Part shown: piece after piece, positions 1 to 6,256 of the stretch
How positions within the stretch are numbered: position 1 is the stretch's first letter
Layout of the letters: every line of letters starts with the position of its first letter
Translations under genes and position numbers: made by a program
The notes under the pieces: model-generated
Databases searched by the model: none
What the model was told of the DNA's origin: nothing
Seen by the model: the letters and a program-made list of their open reading frames with translations, nothing else
From: Sphingomonadales bacterium UBA1936
GTDB taxonomy: Bacteria; Pseudomonadota; Alphaproteobacteria; Sphingomonadales; Sphingomonadaceae
Direction of reading: 5' to 3'
Length of the DNA: 8,001 nt
Assembly (NCBI GenBank): GCA_002336985.1
Contig: DDFE01000110.1
Span: forward strand, 3,031 to 11,031

Positions 1-1029
1 GGCGAAACACGCGCGCTTGCCTGGCAGGCGATCGGCCATGGTGCGGATGCCGTTCTCTACTGGCAGTGGCGTAACGCGTTGAATGGGCAGGAGACGATGC
101 ATGGATCGGTCGTCGGCCCTGACGGAAAGCCCCTCCCCATATATGGTGAAGTCCAGCAGATCGGCCGCGATTTCGCCAAGGCTTCCGCGGTCCTGGCGGG
201 AACGACGCCGATCTCGCCTGTTGCGATCCTGCAGGATTATCCGAGCCGCTGGGCAATCGATTTCCAGCTCCACCACAAGGATTACGATCAGATCGAGGTG
301 CTGCTCGACTATTACCAGCCGCTCAAGGACGCACTCGGTGCGGTCGACATCGTCGAAGCGGCCGCAGCACCGCTCGATCGCTACAAGTTGGTTGTGGCGC
401 CCAGCCTCAATGTAATCCCCGACGCGATGGCAAAACGCCTTGCGGATTATGTACGCGGCGGCGGGCACCTGGTCCTCGGGCCGCGGTCGGGAATGAAGGA
501 CGAATTCAACCGGCTCGACACCAAGCGCCAGCCGGGGCCGCTGGCCGAACTGCTCGGCGGTCAGGTGGAACAATTCTACGCGCTCGATGAACCGGTTTCG
601 GTCGGCAATGGCAAAGCGACGATATGGGCTGAACAATTGTCGGCACAGGCTTCCGATGTCGAAACGTTGCTCACTTATGGCAAGGCGAACGGCTGGCTCG
701 ACGGCAAGCCGGCTGCGATCACGCGAAAAATCGGCAAAGGCCGCATCACTTACATCGGTGCGCTGGTCGATGATGCCGTGATGAAGGGACTGATCGATTC
801 AGCGCTCAAGGGTGCCGATATCGCGCGCGACTTTGCCGTACCCGCGGACGTCGAACTGATGACGCGCGAGGGCAGCGGGCGTTCGCTCGTCATATTGGTG
901 AACCATAGCCGCGAGGCACGGACGGTCGCACTGCCCGAAACAATGACCGACGTGCTGACGGACAAGCGTGTCGGCAATGTCACACTGGCAGCGGAAGGCG
1001 TTGCCGTGCTACAGAAACAGAAACGCTAA
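1..1029 (+). CDS. GH42 beta-galactosidase, C-terminal part (5' end outside window)
   Basis: The frame is open from base 1 and ends with TAA at 1027-1029, giving 342 residues. It has no start inside the window: the TTG at 79 is internal, because conserved GH42 sequence lies before it. The first residues carry the end of the GH42 TIM barrel (RALAWQAIGHGADAVLYWQWR, followed by NGQE and MHG), which lines the active site. A flavodoxin-like GH42 trimerisation domain follows, roughly residues 70-260 from the window edge (LDYYQPLK, YKLVVAPSLNVI, VRGGGHLVLGPRSG). A small C-terminal beta domain ends the protein. GH42 enzymes are retaining beta-galactosidases, and some also hydrolyse alpha-L-arabinopyranosides. 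Both catalytic glutamates lie upstream of the window, so activity cannot be judged. The gene converges on the sugar-acid kinase gene and its end overlaps it by 4 bases. A second GH42 gene begins at 7190. Confidence 0.92.
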   Translation, partial: GETRALAWQAIGHGADAVLYWQWRNALNGQETMHGSVVGPDGKPLPIYGEVQQIGRDFAKASAVLAGTTPISPVAILQDYPSRWAIDFQLHHKDYDQIEVLLDYYQPLKDALGAVDIVEAAAAPLDRYKLVVAPSLNVIPDAMAKRLADYVRGGGHLVLGPRSGMKDEFNRLDTKRQPGPLAELLGGQVEQFYALDEPVSVGNGKATIWAEQLSAQASDVETLLTYGKANGWLDGKPAAITRKIGKGRITYIGALVDDAVMKGLIDSALKGADIARDFAVPADVELMTREGSGRSLVILVNHSREARTVALPETMTDVLTDKRVGNVTLAAEGVAVLQKQKR

Positions 1030-2297
1030 CCGCCGCGGCGAACCGTCTCGAAGAAATCATCGCCGCCCATTTGCCCGCCCTTCAGAACGAGTTCGAGTCC
1101 ATCGAACGCGGGGTCTTCAGCATTCGCGCGAACCAGCGGAGCGCCGGTCTCGATCGGTGCGGCCCAGGTCAAGGCATCGATCCCCAGTTGTGCGACGCCA
1201 TGGCTGGATGTGTCGCCGCCCGCGAACAGCAGGCGTTTGATCCCCGTTTGCCGGACTATTTGTGCGGTCACGCGGCCAAGCGCCGCGCCCAGCTTGTCGC
1301 CCGCTGCGGGCGCAGCATCTCCGAGCGGCCCCTCGGCTGAATGGATGACGCTTCGCCCTCCCGCGCCGAGTGCCGAGATCGCCGTATCGACTAGCCGGGC
1401 TTCTTCGGCAGTTTCACCGCGCAGCAGAGCGCCGACATCCGCCTTCGCGGGCAAATATCCTTCGCCGACGCCGCGTTCGATCTGGCGTGCGGTCGCCGGC
1501 GAGCAGCTGCCGCTGACCACCAGTAAGCGATCCACTTCCGACGCCCGCACGTCGACCGTGCGCTTCTCGATCTGCCCCTCTGCCTGCCATGTGATTACCA
1601 ACGCGCGCGTCACGCCGGAACTTCCAGCGGCAAAGCGCACCGCCCGCGAGTGCAGGACCGCTCCCGCCACGGCAAGATCGCCCATCGTAATTCCATCGAA
1701 CAGCGCAGCACCGGTCTGCGCCCGATCGAAGACCGCCCCTGCCCGCCCGGCATGGATGTCTTCCAGAGAAATAAGGGTAATATTTGCACTGGTCTGGTTC
1801 GCAAGGTGTCGGATCAGGTCTGCCTCGTGCATCGGCGTGACAGGATGACGCGACATGGTCGGGTGGCGGTCGATGCGAAAAACGGATTCCCCCGCTGCCG
1901 CGAACAGATTGCCGAACGCGACATAGCGCCTCAGGTGCGGCGCCCCGACGACGATCGCGGCTGGTCCGCCGAAGCTTGCGATGCCCAGATCGATCGCGCG
2001 GCCGATCGACCCGGTTTGCGGGCTACTGTCGAAGGTCGAGCAGGTCTTGTAATGCACGATCGCCGCATCGCCGAGCGCAGCATAGGCCGCAGGCAAATGT
2101 GCATTCATCCATTCGGGCGACCGGCTACGGCTGTCGCCCGCGATGCCGATCGCACGGACGTCCCGAAACCGCGCTCGGAGTGCAGCATCGGGTGTGCGAA
2201 GAAATAGCACCGCCGGGACGCCACCTTCCGCAAGCTGCTCCAGCGCGTCGGTCGAACCCGTAAAATCGTCGCCGTAGAATGCGTAAAGCAGGCTCAC
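1026..2297 (-). CDS. Four-carbon acid sugar kinase family (DUF1537), RLP-associated, OiaK-like
   Basis: This 423-residue, full-length, two-domain member of the four-carbon acid sugar kinase family transfers phosphate from ATP to a hydroxyl of a short sugar acid in the cytoplasm. The N-terminal substrate domain carries DDFTGSTD (10-17), KTCSTFDSSPQTGSIG (84-99) and RHPTMSRHPVTPMHEADL (144-161). The C-terminal nucleotide domain starts at SGSCSPAT (262-269) and carries GGDTSSHGV (360-368) and LKGGQMGGDDFF (405-416). The start is GTG at 2297, overlapping the RLP stop by 4 bases (GTGA), which implies translational coupling. Known members phosphorylate D-threonate, D-erythronate, oxo-tetronates or 3-oxo-isoapionate (OiaK). 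The RLP next door favours an OiaK-like role: making the phosphorylated 3-oxo acid that the RLP uses. The true substrate cannot be read from sequence. The stop codon (TAG) overlaps the end of the convergent GH42 gene. Confidence 0.9.
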   Translation of the reverse strand: MSLLYAFYGDDFTGSTDALEQLAEGGVPAVLFLRTPDAALRARFRDVRAIGIAGDSRSRSPEWMNAHLPAAYAALGDAAIVHYKTCSTFDSSPQTGSIGRAIDLGIASFGGPAAIVVGAPHLRRYVAFGNLFAAAGESVFRIDRHPTMSRHPVTPMHEADLIRHLANQTSANITLISLEDIHAGRAGAVFDRAQTGAALFDGITMGDLAVAGAVLHSRAVRFAAGSSGVTRALVITWQAEGQIEKRTVDVRASEVDRLLVVSGSCSPATARQIERGVGEGYLPAKADVGALLRGETAEEARLVDTAISALGAGGRSVIHSAEGPLGDAAPAAGDKLGAALGRVTAQIVRQTGIKRLLFAGGDTSSHGVAQLGIDALTWAAPIETGAPLVRANAEDPAFDGLELVLKGGQMGGDDFFETVRRGG

Positions 2298-3574
2298 CCG
2301 CCAAAGGCCCCGAGCGCAGCCTTCAGTTCAGGCGCATCCTTTGCGGCCTGTTCCACGGGAACTCCCGCTACCGCAGCATCCCATGCCTGGCGCAGGGCAA
2401 CCACGCCTGCGGCCGGGCCGCCCGGGTGCGCCATGATCCCGCCGCCTGCAGCAAACATGCAATCGACCGATCCGAGTGCGGCAAACGTCGGCGCTGCCTG
2501 CCGCGCCGATTGGCCCGAGGAGAACACGGGCATGATCTCACACCCCTTGTTCGGCGGATCGAACATCGGTGTCAGGCACTCGCGTGCAGAGGCGATCACG
2601 CTCTCGTTCGTCTCGCAGAACTTGTTGTCGATGCCGTTCACGTGCGTGTGGTCGATCCCCGCGAGGCGCCACAGTTTCTGGAATGCGACATAGCTCATGC
2701 CGATTGCGGGCGAGCGGCCAAGCATGCCCCAGCCGTTGCGGTGGCCATGGATCGGCAGTTGGCTATGCGCACGCAGCACCTTCATCGCTGGCAGGCCGAT
2801 CGAGTTCATACTCGCCATGATGCAAGTGCCACCTTCGGCCATTACATGGTCGTGGCGGGCGAGCATCTCGTCGATCTCGCCGGTCAGGTTGGCCGCGAAC
2901 ATCACTTTCTTGCCGGTCTTATCGGCATGATCGTTGATCACGCGCATCACGGCTGAGATACGCGCGTCGAATGGGCAATGAGGCCCGTCGGCCTGAAGTT
3001 CGTCATCCTTGATGAAATCGATGCCAGCTTCCACCAGCCCGCGCACCTGCTCGGCTGTGGCCTCGGGCGAAAGACCGACACTCGGCTTGATGATCGTGCC
3101 GATGATCGGGCGGCCGTAGACACCGGCCAGCTTTCGCGTCCCCTCGACCGCAAACTGCGGCCCCTGATATCTGGTGAGGAATTCGGGCGGCAGTTTCACG
3201 TCGAGCAGACGAAGGCCCGAGAACGCCTTCAACTCGCTCAGGTTACCGTTGATCGTCGCGAGCAGATTGGGAAGCGACAGCCCCATGTTCGATATCGGCC
3301 AGGACAGGACAACGCGCGCCGCACGGCGGGTCGTATCGCCCGATTTCGGCGGCCCTGATCCTGGAAGCGACGGCGCAGCCACTTCGCCCAACTCGGTCAG
3401 TTCCTCGACCCGCGCAGCATGCGCCTCGCGCAATTCGTCGGTCTCTCCGGGTACCCGGACGAAGGTGCCGGTCGATTGCTCGCCCGCCATCGTTGCCGCC
3501 GCCTGCTGAAGCGGGAAGGCGGTTTCGATCCAGTAAGTGGCGTAGATGCGCGGTTCGGTCACAGAAATCCCCAT
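2294..3574 (-). CDS. RuBisCO-like protein (form IV), probable 3-oxo sugar-acid phosphate decarboxylase or hydrolase
   Basis: A 426-residue RuBisCO large-subunit homologue. ATG at 3574 overlaps the SDR stop by one base (TGATG) and gives the family N-terminus; the open frame runs further upstream, but only in the shadow of the SDR. By motif (spinach numbering in brackets), it has an N-terminal domain with E32 [60] and STGT 34-37 [T65], then N111 [123]. The barrel contributes K163 [175], carbamylation lysine K189 [201], metal ligands D191 and E192 [203, 204], H278-R279 [294, 295], H311 [327], K318 [334], S352 [379] and GGG 377-379 [403-405]. Two changes stand out: K177 is S165 and G380 is S353. 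Autotrophic CO2 fixation is unlikely: there is no small subunit or phosphoribulokinase nearby, and catabolic genes surround it. RLPs paired with DUF1537 kinases decarboxylate (OiaX) or cleave (OiaT) 3-oxo-isoapionate 4-phosphate. A role of this type is inferred; the exact substrate is unknown. Confidence 0.9.
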   Translation of the reverse strand: MGISVTEPRIYATYWIETAFPLQQAAATMAGEQSTGTFVRVPGETDELREAHAARVEELTELGEVAAPSLPGSGPPKSGDTTRRAARVVLSWPISNMGLSLPNLLATINGNLSELKAFSGLRLLDVKLPPEFLTRYQGPQFAVEGTRKLAGVYGRPIIGTIIKPSVGLSPEATAEQVRGLVEAGIDFIKDDELQADGPHCPFDARISAVMRVINDHADKTGKKVMFAANLTGEIDEMLARHDHVMAEGGTCIMASMNSIGLPAMKVLRAHSQLPIHGHRNGWGMLGRSPAIGMSYVAFQKLWRLAGIDHTHVNGIDNKFCETNESVIASARECLTPMFDPPNKGCEIMPVFSSGQSARQAAPTFAALGSVDCMFAAGGGIMAHPGGPAAGVVALRQAWDAAVAGVPVEQAAKDAPELKAALGAFGG

Positions 3575-4353
3575 CAGGACATGATCAACCCGCCATCGAC
3601 ATTGATCGTCTGGCCGGTGATATAGCTTGCATCGTCGCTGGCGAGAAAGGCGACGAGCGATGCGACGTCGCCGCCCTTCCCTGCGCGTTTCATCGGAATG
3701 CCTTCGACCCATTCGGCCATCAGTTCGCCGGGGGCGTAATCGCCCATCAGCCTGCCCCACTCGCGGTCGTTGTAATCCCACATGTCGGTGTGGATGATCC
3801 CGGGGCAAATCGCGTTGACCGTGATGCCTTGGGCCGCGACTTCCTTGGCAAGACTTTGAGTCAAACCGACCACGCCAAACTTCGACGCCGCATAGTGTGG
3901 AGTGTAGATGAACCCGTCGCGCGCCTGGCCGGATGCGGTATTGATAAGCCGTCCTGGCTTGTTTTTCGCGCGTAGCCGTCGGATCGCTTCCTGACAGCAG
4001 AGGAACGCGCCCTTGGTGTTGACCGACAAGTTCAGGTCCCACTCCCGCTCGGTCAGATTCTCGACCTTGGCGATCGTGATGACACCCGCGTTCTGGACGG
4101 CGACATCGACGCCGCCGAACTGCTCGGCGGCATCATACAGCGCACGCACATCACTGGCCTTGGTCACATCGCATTGCTGAGTGACGACGCCAACGTCATG
4201 CCGGGCAAGTGCATTCGTTGCGGCCGACTGATCGGTCTCGATCGCGCCGATCACGACATTGGCACCTTCGCTCGCAAAGCGATCGGCGATGGCGAGGCCG
4301 ATGCCCTTGTTGCCGCCGCTGATCACCAGGCACTTGCCCTCGAACCGCCGCAT
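3574..4353 (-). CDS. Short-chain dehydrogenase/reductase (classical SDR), likely sugar or sugar-acid oxidoreductase
   Basis: A 259-residue classical SDR, cytoplasmic, expected to interconvert a hydroxyl and a ketone with NAD(P). Visible features are the nucleotide-binding turn SGGNKGIG (12-19), D62 after the fourth strand (CDV 61-63), NAG (88-90), N112, the catalytic S141, and YAASK with Y154 and K158. The helix before the C-terminal strand follows PG at 184-185, and the protein ends with GQTINVDGG (247-255). ATG at 4353 overlaps the GH127 stop by one base and puts the Rossmann motif at the usual place. No good Shine-Dalgarno lies upstream, so it probably depends on coupled translation. The 55 residues encoded upstream in the same frame are out-of-frame GH127 sequence and are rejected. 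SDR sequence alone does not fix the substrate. Sitting between a hydrolase and an RLP/kinase pair, it could create the ketone that the RLP chemistry needs. Confidence 0.9.
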   Translation of the reverse strand: MRRFEGKCLVISGGNKGIGLAIADRFASEGANVVIGAIETDQSAATNALARHDVGVVTQQCDVTKASDVRALYDAAEQFGGVDVAVQNAGVITIAKVENLTEREWDLNLSVNTKGAFLCCQEAIRRLRAKNKPGRLINTASGQARDGFIYTPHYAASKFGVVGLTQSLAKEVAAQGITVNAICPGIIHTDMWDYNDREWGRLMGDYAPGELMAEWVEGIPMKRAGKGGDVASLVAFLASDDASYITGQTINVDGGLIMS

Positions 4354-6173
4354 CAGGCGGTCTTGAAATAAGTCGCAGACCGCTCGGTATCGACGTTGAA
4401 ATACGGGATGAACACGAGGTTCCGGTCGCCGACCTTTGCTCGGTAGGCCACATCGCTGTTCGGCATCGGCTCGAGCGCGCCGGGCAGCGGGATAGCCTGC
4501 TGGTCGACACCGTCCCAAGGATTGATGCCAACATACATGACAGGTCCGCGCATAACGGCGACAAGGTTCGGGTTCTGGTCGTCGATAGGCAGCGTGCGCA
4601 GCGGCTGCGGAATGGTCAGTTCGACCGTGTCTCCCGCTTTCCAGGTCCGCGTCACCGTGGCGAGCGTTCCCGGGGTCACCCGCTGTTCAGCGCCATTGAC
4701 CCTCAGCGTCGCACCCCTGCTCCATGCAGGAATGCGAAGCTTCATGCCGAAGCGGCCATTGCCGGCCTTGCGCACCTTGAGCCGCACGGTGTCCGTCGCC
4801 GGATAGCCGGTTTCCTGCACCACCTCGACCGAGCCGCCCGGGCGTGTCCAGGTGACTTCCGACGGCGTGTACATGTTGACCATCAGGTTGTTATCGTCGT
4901 GGAAATAGACGTTCAGCACATAATCGGCGACGCCCTGCACCAGAGTGCCCGAACAGCACGGCCATTTCTGGTGGTAATAGCGCTTCTCGCCAGCAGAACC
5001 GTAATCCGAATAATAGGGATAGCCGCCGTCGCTATCGGGTAGACGCGTCGCCAGCATCGTGTTGTACAGCGTGCGCTCTAGTCCGTCGCCATATTGCGGC
5101 TCGCCAGTGAAACGCACGAGGTAGCGCGCCAGTTTCAGGTCGGCAAAAGCGCCGCAAGGCGTTTCGAAATGCGCCTTGCTGCTCTTAAGACTCGCCGCGA
5201 GCTTGCCTTGGTGAAGATGCACGAACTGCTCTTCAGGGCCCCAGCCGCCCGATGCGAAGCGCTGCGGCTCCATATACTTCCACGCGTTTACCAGCGCCTT
5301 GCGGTACTTGTCATTGCCGAGATGCAGGTAAGCCTGCGCGCCCGACGACAGGGCGATCGTGTGGCTGTACGCGTGCTTCTCGGGCAGCACGTCCTGTCCC
5401 GCCGCCAGCGGATCGAACCATTCCTTGTCGAGCAGATAGTGGATCGCCATCTGCCGGTACTTCTCGTCACCCGTAATGTCGGCGACGTGGAACAGGTTTT
5501 CCGAAATGACATAGGTTTCGTCGTACGGCGGGTTCACCTTGCCGATACGGTCGCGCGACACCGGCGAGATGTAGGGGCGACATTTCTCGATGATGATGGG
5601 CAACAGCGTCTTGGCCTGCTCGACCCCGCTCAACCGATAGGCGTCGATCATGCCGACGACATATTTGTCCATCACATAGGCCGCCCACTGCGCCTGCGCC
5701 TTGGGACCGGCATAGGGATTGCTCCCCGCGACGAATGCCTTGCCGAAACCGTCAACCAGCGCCGCGACCTTGTCATGGCATTGCTTGTCGCCTGTCGCCG
5801 CACCGAGGCGCGCAAGGCCCGAGATGTACTGGCCGAGCGTAAGTCCGGGCACGAAACCGTCCTGGTCATACCATCCGCCCATATTCGGACCCGGCGCCGG
5901 CAAACCGGCATTTTCGCGAAACACCTTGAGTACGCGGTCGTTGTCGAGTGCCAGATAGTGCGCATGGATGTGATCGAACTGTTGCTTGATCGGTCCGCCG
6001 GTCAGCTTGACTGCGCCGTACGCGAATTCGTGCATCGCCTCTTTACCAGCCAGTGCAGGCGTGCCGGCGGCAACCGCAGCGCCCGGAATGGCCAGCGACG
6101 TCGCCGCTGTCGCGCAGGCCGCACAATGCACAAATTCGCGACGCGAAACCTCGGCCGACTTCAAGCCCGTCAT
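4353..6173 (-). CDS. Tat-exported GH127 (DUF1680) glycoside hydrolase
   Basis: 606 residues. The start is ATG at 6173, preceded 5 bases away by GAGAGGG; the open frame also allows GTG at 6212, but that adds 13 residues ahead of a good export signal. The N-terminus is a twin-arginine signal: SRREF (10-14), a weakly hydrophobic Ala-rich segment (about 15-33) and a likely cleavage near AVAA (33-36). The rest is an (alpha/alpha)6 barrel followed by a beta-sandwich, about residue 430 onward. In the characterised GH127 beta-L-arabinofuranosidase HypBA1, one Glu and three Cys bind zinc and a Cys is the nucleophile. The counterparts here would be E337, C340 and the pair C406-C407 (KWPCCSGT). Note ETPC rather than the usual ETC spacing, and CCSGT rather than CCPPN. 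GH127 also includes an aceric-acid hydrolase. It is the first gene of the operon and should supply the sugar that the cytoplasmic genes use. The bond cleaved is uncertain. Confidence 0.88.
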   Translation of the reverse strand: MTGLKSAEVSRREFVHCAACATAATSLAIPGAAVAAGTPALAGKEAMHEFAYGAVKLTGGPIKQQFDHIHAHYLALDNDRVLKVFRENAGLPAPGPNMGGWYDQDGFVPGLTLGQYISGLARLGAATGDKQCHDKVAALVDGFGKAFVAGSNPYAGPKAQAQWAAYVMDKYVVGMIDAYRLSGVEQAKTLLPIIIEKCRPYISPVSRDRIGKVNPPYDETYVISENLFHVADITGDEKYRQMAIHYLLDKEWFDPLAAGQDVLPEKHAYSHTIALSSGAQAYLHLGNDKYRKALVNAWKYMEPQRFASGGWGPEEQFVHLHQGKLAASLKSSKAHFETPCGAFADLKLARYLVRFTGEPQYGDGLERTLYNTMLATRLPDSDGGYPYYSDYGSAGEKRYYHQKWPCCSGTLVQGVADYVLNVYFHDDNNLMVNMYTPSEVTWTRPGGSVEVVQETGYPATDTVRLKVRKAGNGRFGMKLRIPAWSRGATLRVNGAEQRVTPGTLATVTRTWKAGDTVELTIPQPLRTLPIDDQNPNLVAVMRGPVMYVGINPWDGVDQQAIPLPGALEPMPNSDVAYRAKVGDRNLVFIPYFNVDTERSATYFKTA

Positions 6174-6178
6174 AGCAT

Positions 6179-6185
6179 CCCTCTC
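6179..6185 (-). promoter_or_regulatory. Ribosome binding site deciding the GH127 start
   Basis: GAGAGGG on the minus strand ends 5 bases before the ATG at 6173 and selects this start over the in-frame GTG at 6212. The same GAGAGGG precedes the secreted GH42 gene at 7180-7186. Confidence 0.65.
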
Positions 6186-6195
6186 GAAATTACCG

Positions 6196-6210
6196 GAGCC
6201 GCAAGGGCTC
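6196..6210 (-). promoter_or_regulatory. Small hairpin in the operon leader
   Basis: A 5-bp perfect stem (GAGCC with GGCTC) around a 5-base loop lies in the transcribed leader between the candidate promoter and the GH127 ribosome binding site. No T run follows in the minus direction, so it is not an intrinsic terminator. It may be an incidental structure or a protein-binding dyad. Confidence 0.2.
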
Positions 6211-6223
6211 ACGCCATTTTCGT

Positions 6224-6242
6224 CATCTTATAATAATATTAT
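6224..6242 (-). promoter_or_regulatory. Shared promoter motif, copy 1 (operon side)
   Basis: Read on the minus strand this is ATAATATTATTATAAGATG. It matches the element at 7154-7172 on the plus strand (ATAAGCATATCATAAGATC) at 14 of 19 positions, including the block ATAAGAT. In both places it points in the direction of transcription and overlaps the presumed -10 region. It is a candidate binding site for the regulator encoded between the two. Confidence 0.35.
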
Positions 6243-6254
6243 TTATCGCCGCAA
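6227..6254 (-). promoter_or_regulatory. Candidate promoter of the GH127-SDR-RLP-kinase operon
   Basis: Reading on the minus strand, TTGCGG (6254-6249) and TATAAG (6232-6227) are 16 bases apart and would start transcription near 6220, leaving a leader of about 46 bases before the GH127 ATG. The -35 match is weak and the -10 is good. The 83-base gap 6174-6256 is strikingly AT-rich in its middle compared with the GC-rich genes on both sides. No terminator is visible after the regulator gene, so read-through from it is also possible. Confidence 0.45.
6232..6243. promoter_or_regulatory. Perfect 12-bp AT palindrome, possible operator in the operon promoter
   Basis: AATAATATTATT is identical to its own reverse complement and lies almost entirely in the -35/-10 spacer of the candidate operon promoter. 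This is a natural place for repressor binding by the adjacent GntR-type regulator. An AT-only palindrome can also arise by chance or simply ease melting, so the assignment is tentative. Confidence 0.35.
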
Positions 6255-6256
6255 CG

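Noticed and set aside
2294..3574. Genuine carbon-fixing RuBisCO
   Set aside because: There is no small subunit, phosphoribulokinase or CbbR nearby, the protein is shorter than form I or II large subunits, K177 is replaced, and the gene is embedded in a catabolic operon with a sugar-acid kinase.
3575..4042. N-terminal extension of the RLP frame by 156 codons
   Set aside because: It lies wholly inside the SDR gene in another frame, its translation is Arg-rich shadow sequence, and the normal RLP N-terminus begins at the ATG at 3574.
4354..4518. Earlier start for the SDR
   Set aside because: The extra 55 residues read through the end of the GH127 gene out of frame and precede the normal Rossmann N-terminus that begins at 4353.
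6196..6210. Intrinsic terminator after the regulator gene
   Set aside because: The stem is only 5 bp and is followed by mixed sequence rather than a T run on the minus strand.
6174..6212. GTG start at 6212 for the GH127 gene
   Set aside because: It has no good ribosome binding site and would put 13 residues in front of the Tat signal; GAGAGGG before the ATG at 6173 is better.
5094..6233. 379-codon plus-strand open frame
   Set aside because: It is antisense to the GH127 gene, Arg/Val/Ala-rich with no recognisable motif, as expected of a GC-rich shadow frame.
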